In this document: positions 24,462 through 31,324 of the stretch, piece by piece
Numbering within the stretch: the first letter of the stretch is position 1
Layout of the letters: each line of letters begins with the position of its first letter
DNA from: Virgibacillus ndiopensis
GTDB taxonomy: Bacteria; Bacillota; Bacilli; Bacillales; Amphibacillaceae
Length of the DNA: 64,000 nucleotides
Reading direction: 5' to 3'
NCBI RefSeq assembly: GCF_900187325.1
Contig: NZ_FZMZ01000004.1
Location: forward strand, 434,001 to 498,000
Position numbers and translations under genes: made by a program
The notes under the pieces: generated by a model
The model's database searches: none
Seen by the model: the letters and a program-made list of their open reading frames with translations, nothing else
Told to the model about the DNA's origin: nothing

Positions 24462-24494
24462 AAAGAAAAGACGATCAAATTAATGATCGCCTTG
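24462..24494 (-). terminator. Terminator of the VOC gene
   Basis: GGCGATCA/TGATCGTC stem with one G-U pair, then TTTTCTTTG on the minus strand. The remaining ~210 bases up to 24250 are AT-rich with no gene. Confidence 0.7.
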
Positions 24495-24523
24495 TTTAAC
24501 TCTTGCACCATTTACTTCAATAA

Positions 24524-24922
24524 CTATTCAGAAGCTACAAGTTCTACTTTTATCCTATCTGGGTCTTCAAAATAAACGGCATAATAATCATTCCCCCCAG
24601 CAAATGGGTGTTTATCTAAGTAGAGAATATTGACTTCCCTTTCTTTCAATTTGTTCGTCAACTCGTCTACTTGTTGACGTGATGATGCGTGAAATGCTAG
24701 ATGATTAAGCCCTACTCTACATCTATGATATGGAGGGTCCTGAAACCTATCTTCTGCTTGAACAAAAACGATGTAAGTGTCACTCAATTTCCAACTGTGA
24801 CCACTTTCCCATTCTTGAAAAGAAGTATAACCTAATTCTTCTAGGAACCATCCCCAAAATTCAACAGTTTGTTCTAAATCTGAAACATATATCTCTATGT
24901 GATGCAGTAATCCTTGTGGCAT
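24524..24922 (-). CDS. VOC-family (glyoxalase/bleomycin-resistance fold) protein
   Basis: 132 aa. LLHHIEIYVSDLEQTVEFWGWFL and the paired HLAFHASSRQQVDEL and YYAVYFEDPDRIKVELV segments mark the vicinal-oxygen-chelate fold; metal ligands would be H8, H75 and E129. Substrate unknown; relatives include lyases, dioxygenases and antibiotic-binding proteins. It is bacterial-type cargo inside the prophage, with its own terminator. AAGGGG precedes the ATG. Confidence 0.85.
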   Translation of the reverse strand: MPQGLLHHIEIYVSDLEQTVEFWGWFLEELGYTSFQEWESGHSWKLSDTYIVFVQAEDRFQDPPYHRCRVGLNHLAFHASSRQQVDELTNKLKEREVNILYLDKHPFAGGNDYYAVYFEDPDRIKVELVASE

Positions 24923-24980
24923 TATAAATCCCCTTTACAATCACTTAGTTCTTCTTCAACTCTTCTGCCCGTTACTTTAA

Positions 24981-25006
24981 GTACATTACTTCCCGTACAT
25001 TACTTC
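24981..25006. repeat. Tandem 12-bp direct repeat upstream of the VOC gene
   Basis: GTACATTACTTC occurs at 24981-24992 and 24995-25006, with a partial copy (GTTACTTT) just before. It lies ~60 bases upstream of the VOC start and could be a regulator binding site. Confidence 0.5.
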
Positions 25007-25055
25007 ACAATCTCATTTACAATTTAACATAATTGCATAAATAGGTTAGATTTGT

Positions 25056-25090
25056 CAAAAAAATAAACCCATCTGTTTATCGATGAGTTT
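25056..25090 (-). terminator. Terminator of the recombinase/ArpU operon
   Basis: AAACTCATC/GATGGGTTT stem followed by ATTTTTTTG on the minus strand, overlapping the recombinase stop. Confidence 0.8.
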
Positions 25091-25631
25091 ATATCTTAAA
25101 GTTTTTTATAGCCTTATCTAGGATGTCCTGATTGATTCCAATATACTTTAATGTAATTGCTGGGCTAGAATGATTGAAGATCTCCTGCAGCATTGCTACG
25201 TCCTTCGTTTGCTTATAAAAGTGATACCCAAATGTCTTTCGTAAGGTATGTGTACCTATTTCATCCATGCTAACATACTCTGCAGCTTCCCTTAATATTT
25301 TATATGCCATACTTCGACCAATTGGTTTATTTATACCTTCTCTGCTTTTAAACAGAAATTCATGATCTTCCTTTCCTTCAACATATGCTTTTAATTCACG
25401 TTTTAAAGAAGGTGTCATATCAATTCGCTTCTGTTTCTTAGTCTTCATTTCCCTCAAACTAAAATAAGGTCTTTTTGTGTCACTAACACGCAATGGAAGT
25501 ATATCTGATATACGTAAACCACTGTTTATCCCTACAACAAACATCATGTAGTTTCGTTCGCTCTTCTCTCTAAGGAAACGTTTAATTTCCCGTAAAATCT
25601 CCGGATCCCGAATAGGTTGTACAAAATTCAA
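25089..25631 (-). CDS. Short phage tyrosine recombinase (catalytic domain only)
   Basis: 180 aa, half the length of a full integrase and lacking the N-terminal core-binding domain. The catalytic set is visible: R40 (GLRISD), Lys near 64-66, H128-x2-R131 (HTLRKTFG), H154 and Y163 (LKYIGI). Such short XerC/D-like proteins often sit at the end of early regions in Bacillus and Listeria phages that already have another integrase. It starts within the ArpU gene end (ATGA). Confidence 0.82.
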   Translation of the reverse strand: MNFVQPIRDPEILREIKRFLREKSERNYMMFVVGINSGLRISDILPLRVSDTKRPYFSLREMKTKKQKRIDMTPSLKRELKAYVEGKEDHEFLFKSREGINKPIGRSMAYKILREAAEYVSMDEIGTHTLRKTFGYHFYKQTKDVAMLQEIFNHSSPAITLKYIGINQDILDKAIKNFKI

Positions 25632-26077
25632 CTTACCTCACCTTCTTGCTTATAAACCTCTATACGTAGAATGAATGCAAGCTTATAAAATGCCCTAGCT
25701 TTTATTCTGTAATACTTTCGTTCACTGTAACCCAGCTCATTGTAAACCTCATAATCATATACATCATCATCTTTCAAATATCGATTTATTATAATTGAGC
25801 GTTCTTGATAATTTAATCGATTAACAGATTTTTGAATCTTCTTTAAGAACTCTTTCCGTTGTTTTTCTTGGTCCATCCGTTTAATTGCGGTTTCTTCAGT
25901 AGATGAATGGAATTGATTATTTGGTGCTGCAGGAACTAATCTAAAAGAAGATGTAACATTTGGTTCTAACTCGCTTGGATCCATTAATAAATACATTTTG
26001 TACTTATCCAATACTGATTCGACTTTATTACGAGTAGCCACCCGCTCAATCTCAGGTAAATTAAATGTCATCTGCAT
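25628..26077 (-). CDS. ArpU-family late-gene transcriptional regulator
   Basis: 149 aa. N-terminal LPEIERVATRNKVESVLDKYKMYL and a C-terminal sigma-like helix-turn-helix (NYQERSIIINRYLKDDDVYDYEVYNELGYSERKYYRIKAR, within residues ~95-135) match ArpU proteins, thought to switch on packaging, structural and lysis genes. It sits at the end of the early region, directed towards the packaging genes. Confidence 0.85.
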   Translation of the reverse strand: MQMTFNLPEIERVATRNKVESVLDKYKMYLLMDPSELEPNVTSSFRLVPAAPNNQFHSSTEETAIKRMDQEKQRKEFLKKIQKSVNRLNYQERSIIINRYLKDDDVYDYEVYNELGYSERKYYRIKARAFYKLAFILRIEVYKQEGEVS

Positions 26078-26100
26078 ACCTAAACCCTTCTCTCTATTTA

Positions 26101-26146
26101 ATAATAAAAAAGAACACAGACATAGAGTATTAAATCTTGTCTGTGT
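26101..26146 (-). terminator. Terminator upstream of the ArpU gene
   Basis: ACACAGACA/TGTCTGTGT nine-base perfect stem with a 15-base loop and TTCTTTTTTATT on the minus strand. It could limit early transcripts before ArpU. Confidence 0.7.
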
Positions 26147-26188
26147 CCATCGGTTCTTCCGTAAGGACTTTTCATTGAATTTAATTAC

Positions 26189-26344
26189 TTAGTTTATTCC
26201 GTGTCTTTCTTTTAATTTATCAACTTCATTTGTAATTTTCACGAGTAAGTGTCTCTCTTCGGATAGTTCTTTTGAAGTTGCGGTAGGTCTCCTAATATAA
26301 TGTTGTAAGGAATGTTTTGTAATTTGTAATTCCTTGTACTTCAT
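26189..26344 (-). CDS. Small basic early phage protein
   Basis: 51 aa (MKYKELQITKHSLQHYIRRP...). Its ATG overlaps the stop of the DUF3954 gene (ATGA), so it is translated as part of that operon. Helical and charged; not recognised. Confidence 0.6.
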   Translation of the reverse strand: MKYKELQITKHSLQHYIRRPTATSKELSEERHLLVKITNEVDKLKERHGIN

Positions 26345-26526
26345 ATGAATTCCTGTCCTTCTATTCTTATTCGTTGGCTACGATCAACGTCTAATACTTG
26401 TCCGTTTTTCCAAATGATGATGTCCTGACCATGATCCTTAGCTATAACTTTAGTAAGCTGACATCCTTTAACCACATATACTGCATTTTCATTTAGATTA
26501 ATCTCAGCCTTCATTTCAACTGCCAT
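26341..26526 (-). CDS. DUF3954-family small phage protein
   Basis: 61 aa. NLNENAVYVVKGCQLTKV and IIIWKNGQV match the DUF3954 pattern common in Bacillus and Listeria phage early operons. GGGGGT precedes the ATG. Function unknown. Confidence 0.75.
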   Translation of the reverse strand: MAVEMKAEINLNENAVYVVKGCQLTKVIAKDHGQDIIIWKNGQVLDVDRSQRIRIEGQEFI

Positions 26527-26543
26527 ATGCTGACCCCCAAAGG

Positions 26544-26858
26544 TTAGTCTTGTAACGCTTTTGCTTTTTGCTTTAGTGCTTTCCTTGCTAAATCATTCGG
26601 TAACTTTGCTTGTTGATGTAATTTATAATGATGTGGGCACATATCCACTTGATGACCTGCATTGTGACTACATTCATCACATAACGGTAAATCACATGTT
26701 TCATGCTTATATCCTGGTGAGTTCACTTCTTTAAATCTCTGCCAATTTCTAAAGAATATAATCCCGTTATCGTAACGGATAATATAATCACATAGTTTTG
26801 TTGCTACTCGTTTACTACATATGGCGCAAGGGTTTTCGAATACCTCTGCATCATTCAC
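26544..26858 (-). CDS. Cysteine-rich zinc-binding early phage protein
   Basis: 104 aa from the GTG at 26858; a GTG at 26885 is possible but the shorter start overlaps the upstream stop (GTGAATGA) and has AAAAGGGG at good spacing. Cysteine/histidine pairs CAICSKR, CDLPLCDECSHNAGHQ and MCPHHYKLH suggest two zinc sites. Family of unknown function seen in Bacillus phages. Confidence 0.65.
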   Translation of the reverse strand: MNDAEVFENPCAICSKRVATKLCDYIIRYDNGIIFFRNWQRFKEVNSPGYKHETCDLPLCDECSHNAGHQVDMCPHHYKLHQQAKLPNDLARKALKQKAKALQD

Positions 26859-26958
26859 CCTCAACACCCCTTTTCTTATGCTCACTAGCGTAAATCACCA
26901 ACGATAAAGCGTATAACGCTACCGCTATTGTCAATGTGATTATCGCTGCTTGAATCAT
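26851..26958 (-). CDS. 35-aa single-pass membrane peptide
   Basis: MIQAAIITLTIAVALYALSL followed by VIYASEHKKRGVEGE: one transmembrane helix with a basic cytoplasmic tail. It overlaps the YopX stop (ATGA) and the next start, so translation is coupled on both sides. Confidence 0.6.
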   Translation of the reverse strand: MIQAAIITLTIAVALYALSLVIYASEHKKRGVEGE

Positions 26959-27335
26959 TGTGAATCACCTTCCAGTAGTTCAGGATTATCGTATATGTTG
27001 CCGATTACTTCACAATTATTTGCTGACCAATGATGACCGCTATCTGTGAAAGGATGCATTGCAGCGAATCCTGCAATCGTATAATATTTCACTTCTTCGT
27101 GTCTCGGAGTTCCACCATATTGATTAACATTTACAATATCCCCCTCATAAATCTCTTTACCGTTCTTGTCTTTTAAACCTGTGAATTGACCGACTGATTC
27201 ATCAATGACAACAACAGGTAAGTTATCTGTTAATATCGTGCATCCTAAATTATCTTCATTTGGTTGTTCTGATAAGAAGCCATAAAACCATGTTTTTAAA
27301 TCTGGAGCATATCCTCTAAACTTAATATCTCTCAT
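26955..27335 (-). CDS. YopX-family phage protein
   Basis: 126 aa. KFRGYAPDLKTWFYGFLSE, then VGQFTGLKDKNGKEIYEGDI and the final NCEVIGNIYDNPELL are the signature blocks of the YopX family. Molecular role unknown. GGAGGGTG precedes the ATG. Confidence 0.92.
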   Translation of the reverse strand: MRDIKFRGYAPDLKTWFYGFLSEQPNEDNLGCTILTDNLPVVVIDESVGQFTGLKDKNGKEIYEGDIVNVNQYGGTPRHEEVKYYTIAGFAAMHPFTDSGHHWSANNCEVIGNIYDNPELLEGDSQ

Positions 27336-27362
27336 CCTTCACCCTCCTAAAATACAATTTAA

Positions 27363-27434
27363 AGCCAATCTGAGCGTTTTTAATCCTGCTGACTATAAAA
27401 CTATTAAATTATGTATAAAACGCTCAATTCGGCT
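27363..27434. repeat. Long inverted repeat between RusA and YopX genes
   Basis: Arms at 27363-27379 and 27418-27434 pair through a 9-bp block (TGAGCGTTT/AAACGCTCA) and a 4-bp block (AGCC/GGCT) separated by a 4-base internal loop; apical loop 38 bases. There is no T-run, so it is probably a regulatory RNA hairpin or protein site rather than a terminator. Confidence 0.55.
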
Positions 27435-27440
27435 ACGTAT

Positions 27441-27818
27441 TTAATTCATTTTGCTATGTCTTGCTGAATCTAACTCATATACTTCAACCTCTGCTCGTTC
27501 TTCACTTTCATCACAAGCAAATATCCTCGACTTCATTTCCTTAATCTGCCTATCATCCTTATAAACTATCTTGTTGAGTGAATCGGTAACACCTTTAAAA
27601 AAATTGTCGATATCTCCGTGTTTATTTCCACAAATATATAGCGTAATATTTACTCCAACAGCTTCGTTGGTTGGTTCTCCCTGCATGTGCGACCGTGCAA
27701 TCCAACCGACTTGCTTCTTGTACATCAGATACCGTTTAGCGTATTTATTCTTGTACATGCTCTTTTGTGTCATCCTTACAGCTGGTACGGGGCGACCTGG
27801 TATGGTGAACTCAATCAT
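27441..27818 (-). CDS. RusA-family Holliday junction resolvase
   Basis: 125 aa. TIPGRPVPAVRMTQKSMYKN and HGDIDNFFKGVTDSLNKIVY, then KDDRQIKEM, provide the conserved Asp triad of RusA. It resolves four-way junctions during phage recombination before packaging. The ATG at 27818 is preferred to a GTG at 27827 because only it leaves spacing from GGGATG. Confidence 0.92.
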   Translation of the reverse strand: MIEFTIPGRPVPAVRMTQKSMYKNKYAKRYLMYKKQVGWIARSHMQGEPTNEAVGVNITLYICGNKHGDIDNFFKGVTDSLNKIVYKDDRQIKEMKSRIFACDESEERAEVEVYELDSARHSKMN

Positions 27819-28014
27819 CGCTTTCACATCCCATCAACATCCCTTGCCTACACTTTGCATTGATATGCGTATGCTCCAGTACAAACAGGCTCACATCCTC
27901 AATGCTTCTACCATCTGCTGTATGTGCAACATCCATTCGGTACAGAGCGTTCTTTAATTCTGTAATTCTATCGTTTACTGCTCGTTGCCTTTGTTTTTCG
28001 GTGATGTCGTTCAA
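27811..28014 (-). CDS. Small early phage protein
   Basis: 67 aa (MNDITEKQRQRAVNDRITEL...). A helical first half, then VSLFVLEHTHINAKCRQGML. Overlaps both RusA and the MazG-like gene, inside the tightly packed early operon. Function unknown. Confidence 0.65.
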   Translation of the reverse strand: MNDITEKQRQRAVNDRITELKNALYRMDVAHTADGRSIEDVSLFVLEHTHINAKCRQGMLMGCESDD

Positions 28015-28319
28015 TTTAAATCACTTTCCTTTACAAAACTTCCGTTTACCATTTCGCCTTTTCTGTCACTAATCTCACCATAAGCAGCAGCAATACATGC
28101 TTGTAAATCTAAATCCAACCGCATAGATAAAATGGTTAATACCACATATACATCGCCCACTGAATCAATCACTTGGTCTCTGTTCGCCTTCGCAAGACCT
28201 TGTGCTAGTTCGCCAACTTCTTCCATGAGTTTTAGCATTTGTTTTTCTGGTTGCGCTTCGTCTAGTTCTTTTTCGATTGCCCAAGCTTGGATATTTTCTG
28301 TTAATTTATTCAGATTCAT
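28011..28319 (-). CDS. MazG-like nucleotide pyrophosphohydrolase
   Basis: 102 aa. EKQMLKLMEEVGELAQGLAK and IDSVGDVYVVLTIL form the EExxE...ExxD metal site of the MazG/dUTPase-like all-alpha NTP-PPase fold. It likely hydrolyses non-standard or excess nucleotides, or lowers alarmone levels, during phage growth. ATGA overlaps on both sides. Confidence 0.88.
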   Translation of the reverse strand: MNLNKLTENIQAWAIEKELDEAQPEKQMLKLMEEVGELAQGLAKANRDQVIDSVGDVYVVLTILSMRLDLDLQACIAAAYGEISDRKGEMVNGSFVKESDLN

Positions 28320-28699
28320 TTGTCATCACCATCCTCAACGGTCCATTTGCCTTCAAATAGTTCATCCCATATTGTTCCCGTTAAAAGAACGCCGCTTTGT
28401 TTACCGTATATATGATCATGTTCACCATTCGGATAAATAACTTTTACTTTTTTCCCTTCCTTCAACGCCTTCATAGCATCTTCAAAAGATACATAGTTTG
28501 GCAGGATGGTCCACTTGTGACCAACAATCATTCCATCAAGTGTAACTTCTCGAAAACCACTAACGTCTCCGTCTTCAGTGCAAAACTTATGAATTGACGA
28601 TGTAACTTTTTTTATATGCAAATCACTATTTTTCCTCTTTGCAACTTCCCCAACCTTCAATTTATCTATCATTTGTCCTGTAGTTAGCCATTCACTCAC
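28316..28699 (-). CDS. Early phage protein, single-domain, unknown function
   Basis: 127 aa from the GTG at 28699, preceded by AAAGGGGAG at 7 bases; an ATG at 28732 with a weaker site is the alternative. EWLTTGQMIDKLKVGEVAKR and NYVSFEDAMKALKEGKKVKV are recurrent in Bacillus phage early proteins. Beta-rich; no catalytic motif seen. Confidence 0.65.
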   Translation of the reverse strand: MSEWLTTGQMIDKLKVGEVAKRKNSDLHIKKVTSSIHKFCTEDGDVSGFREVTLDGMIVGHKWTILPNYVSFEDAMKALKEGKKVKVIYPNGEHDHIYGKQSGVLLTGTIWDELFEGKWTVEDGDDK

Positions 28700-28755
28700 G
28701 TATAAACTCCCCTTTCTTAATTGATCTATCATTGAATCACCTTCTTTGCCGCTAA

Positions 28756-29574
28756 CTATTCCTCTACAAAACACCCACATCCGCCAATATCGAACATATC
28801 AATTTGTTCTGGTTGACTTTCATATTCTTCTCTTAATTGTTTTAATGTCAGTATTTGTTTTTGTCCTTTTTTTGTTCTGGTTAATATTGAAATGTCGTTC
28901 CGTTCTAAGAATTTAAGCATTTCCTGTTCTTTTTCTTCATGGTATTTGTAACGGTCTGGCATTTCTTTAAGCAGATTTATAAAGTGCCCTTGTCCTGCTC
29001 TTACACAAAATCCTCCGCAATTATTATGTGAAAATCCTTTGTTATAAAGCCTAGGAATAGCTATGCTCCTGCTTTCTAAATCCTTGATAATGTCCACTTT
29101 ATTTACGTATGGCTCTTCACACATCGGAAACTCTACTTGATATGGCGCCCAATTCCTTATAGGTGACTTTCTGCGGTGTTCTTCTGTAAAGTCGATACCT
29201 AAATACAAAATACATTCATCTGGCTTGTAATTGGCTTCAACCCATTCCCTGGACTTATCTTGTTTCAGTATGTGACTACATTTCGCTATCCTAGAATTAC
29301 CCAAGAACCTTGTATCTTTGAACACCTGCCATACGTCACGACCATCTGCTAAACGTGTAATATCAATACCAAAGTCTTTTTCCGTATCTTCCAAGAACCT
29401 ATACAAGTCCTCATCTTCTATTAGCGTATCGGTAAATAAGAGGATTACATTTTCTTTTCCGTATCTCTGAATAACCCTGTTAGCAGTTGCCCAGCTACCT
29501 AACCCACCGGAATAAAATACAATATGCTTCACTTTCTCATCCTCTCCATTCACGTCACATTTCCGTTCTAACAT
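28756..29574 (-). CDS. PAPS-reductase/PP-loop family protein
   Basis: 272 aa (a GTG at 29532 with GAGAGG upstream is an alternative start, giving 258 aa). VFYSGGLGSWATA is the PP-loop of adenine-nucleotide alpha hydrolases; cysteines at CSHILK, NNCGGFCVRAGQG and the C-terminal GGCGCF could bind metal or sulphur. PP-loop enzymes activate substrates with ATP for sulphur transfer or base modification. The phage family's substrate is unknown. Confidence 0.8.
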   Translation of the reverse strand: MLERKCDVNGEDEKVKHIVFYSGGLGSWATANRVIQRYGKENVILLFTDTLIEDEDLYRFLEDTEKDFGIDITRLADGRDVWQVFKDTRFLGNSRIAKCSHILKQDKSREWVEANYKPDECILYLGIDFTEEHRRKSPIRNWAPYQVEFPMCEEPYVNKVDIIKDLESRSIAIPRLYNKGFSHNNCGGFCVRAGQGHFINLLKEMPDRYKYHEEKEQEMLKFLERNDISILTRTKKGQKQILTLKQLREEYESQPEQIDMFDIGGCGCFVEE

Positions 29575-29640
29575 TCACCTATCAATCACCCACAATACCG
29601 CACCTATTCCAAGTACGAACAGTAATCCTAGCCATTCCAT
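29575..29640 (-). CDS. 21-aa membrane peptide
   Basis: MEWLGLLFVLGIGAVLWVID ending in R: a single hydrophobic helix. It is coupled to the zinc-knuckle gene by TAATG and ends directly before the PP-loop ATG (TGAATG). Short, but framed by coupling on both sides. Confidence 0.4.
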   Translation of the reverse strand: MEWLGLLFVLGIGAVLWVIDR

Positions 29641-29765
29641 TACATTCGCTTGCTTTCTTTTCCGGCATCCTGTTCTTCACGCAAAAACTTCCGAAAACAT
29701 TCCTCACACAAGTAATTACTCCAATGAGTTGCGACAGCACTTTTACATTCAACACAAGTTTTCAT
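29640..29765 (-). CDS. Zinc-knuckle peptide, 41 aa
   Basis: MKTCVECKSAVATHWSNYLC continues to CEEC: two CxxC pairs fit one zinc ribbon, followed by a charged tail. GGTG lies upstream. Such mini zinc proteins are frequent in Bacillus phage early operons; partner unknown. Confidence 0.6.
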   Translation of the reverse strand: MKTCVECKSAVATHWSNYLCEECFRKFLREEQDAGKESKRM

Positions 29766-29769
29766 CAAA

Positions 29770-30042
29770 TCACCATCCGTTTATGATTTTGACAACCTTC
29801 TGCAATTTCTCGGATGCACGTTCATCACGTTTCATGCTATTTAATTGCGCTCTTAACTTCCCGTTTTCGATTTCTAGTTGCTTTAATTCACTTTTATTAG
29901 TTTCTTGATTTTCTAAAGTTTCGATTCTAGCTTCTGCATAACGGTACTTATCTCGCCATTTCTTAGCAATAGCTCTTGATTCTTTTAACTGTTCTTCAAG
30001 TTTGTACATTTTTCTTTGAATTGTTTGTATTGGATCTACCAT
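29770..30042 (-). CDS. Coiled-coil early phage protein
   Basis: 90 aa, almost entirely heptad coiled coil (IQRKMYKLEEQLKESRAIAK onward). AAAGGAG precedes the ATG. It overlaps the upstream gene by 47 bases. Possibly a scaffold or regulator of replication proteins; not recognised. Confidence 0.65.
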   Translation of the reverse strand: MVDPIQTIQRKMYKLEEQLKESRAIAKKWRDKYRYAEARIETLENQETNKSELKQLEIENGKLRAQLNSMKRDERASEKLQKVVKIINGW

Positions 30043-30334
30043 TCTTCAACTGCTCCTTTCCAGGAACTAATAATGTGCTACTTTCCATAAAGGCTCGTCC
30101 TATGTTTGATACCTTCCCATCCATCTGCGCTTCATAGAGTGTGAAAAATACTTCGTGCGGGTTTCTTCTAACGGTTTTAGCAATATAAATTAAACTTTTA
30201 CGCTGATTCCAGAGATCGATGATTTTATTTTCTTGCCATTCTGGAAGTCCGAATTCGATATCCTTATCTTCAAATAAGATTCTGCTCTTACCTTTCGGCA
30301 GATTCGGCATCCTGGTTGCGGTTAGGGTGTTCAT
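29996..30334 (-). CDS. Early phage protein with helix-turn-helix-like centre
   Basis: 112 aa. LPEWQENKIIDLWNQRKSLI then YIAKTVRRNPHEVFFTLYEA resembles a helix-turn-helix. The C-terminus is basic and unstructured. It lies between the loader and the coiled-coil gene. Family seen in Bacillus phages, role unknown. Confidence 0.6.
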   Translation of the reverse strand: MNTLTATRMPNLPKGKSRILFEDKDIEFGLPEWQENKIIDLWNQRKSLIYIAKTVRRNPHEVFFTLYEAQMDGKVSNIGRAFMESSTLLVPGKEQLKNGRSNTNNSKKNVQT

Positions 30335-30498
30335 GCTGTATCATACTTTCGTAAGTAAGCCTGCGTTTGTTCAGCGTTAGGCACCGCCTTATCCTGGACA
30401 GCACTTTTATGGTCGTTCCATTCCAGCCATTTGCGTTCCGTTTCTGCTTGGCTGTCCTTTGGATCGAATAGCATTACTGATTTCATACCTTGCCACAT
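30331..30498 (-). CDS. Small early phage protein, 55 aa
   Basis: Starts at the ATG at 30498 behind GAAGGAGGGG (MWQGMKSVMLFDPKDSQAET...). Charged, helical. ATGA overlap with the next gene. Not recognised. Confidence 0.6.
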   Translation of the reverse strand: MWQGMKSVMLFDPKDSQAETERKWLEWNDHKSAVQDKAVPNAEQTQAYLRKYDTA

Positions 30499-30499
30499 A

Positions 30500-31312
30500 C
30501 TAGAATCCCCTCCTTCGGTAATCCTTGCCAACCATTTTTATAATTTCAGTACCGTCTAAAATCCTAGATAGGTTTCTTTCGTTCATTTTTTCCCCTAGCC
30601 GATCGCTATTTAGATTTGTAGTAAAAATAGTTGATTTGCCAGAACGATTATCTAAGACTTCAAATAACTTTGTATGTGTCCAGTTATCATTATCAGTTTT
30701 GTTATTGGTGTATTCCGTTCCCAAATCATCCAAAACGAAAAGATCAACCCTTTCGATCAAATCCAAAATGTCACTTTCACTAAATCTACTTGCAGCATTG
30801 TAAGTTTGCTTTATTTTTGTTAGAAGTTTAGGTACCGATAAAAATAAACAAGTAAACCCTTTTTCCATCAAGTCTTTCGTGATGGCTACTGCTAAATGAC
30901 TTTTTCCGGTTCCGTAATTGCCAACCAGTAATAGATTACTAGATTCGTCTTTGTCAAATTCCTTTGTGTACTGCATAAGCCTGCTTTTAACTTGTCGCAA
31001 ATCCTCATTCGGAGGAATATAATTTGTAAAGGTTGCTTTCTGTAATGATTTGTTTATTAGTGAGTTGTTATCAAACTGTTGTTGAATTTTTCTTAATTTA
31101 GCTTGGTCACGCTGCCTAAGTGCCTGTTCAACAAGTCGAATGTCTTCACACTTGCAACCAATATCCGCAATGATGGTCTCTCCTTTTCGCGGACCCATCG
31201 GTATAACCATTTCTTTTTTCTCAACACTTCTACCGCAACCTTCACAAGTGTATGTACCCAGTAGTTTTTGTCTTGGTTGAAGCATTTCCCCAACGTCTTT
31301 AATACTTTGCAT
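30500..31312 (-). CDS. DnaC/IstB-type helicase loader ATPase
   Basis: 270 aa. N-terminal zinc module (YTCEGCGRSV and IGCKC), then an AAA+ domain: Walker A GNYGTGKS at 131-138, Walker B LFVLDDLGTE near 192-201, sensor-1 STIFTTNLNSD. It loads the host replicative helicase at the phage origin. It follows the DnaD-like initiator, the usual pairing in this phage type. Confidence 0.92.
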   Translation of the reverse strand: MQSIKDVGEMLQPRQKLLGTYTCEGCGRSVEKKEMVIPMGPRKGETIIADIGCKCEDIRLVEQALRQRDQAKLRKIQQQFDNNSLINKSLQKATFTNYIPPNEDLRQVKSRLMQYTKEFDKDESSNLLLVGNYGTGKSHLAVAITKDLMEKGFTCLFLSVPKLLTKIKQTYNAASRFSESDILDLIERVDLFVLDDLGTEYTNNKTDNDNWTHTKLFEVLDNRSGKSTIFTTNLNSDRLGEKMNERNLSRILDGTEIIKMVGKDYRRRGF

Positions 31313-31324
31313 TGAACAAACCTC

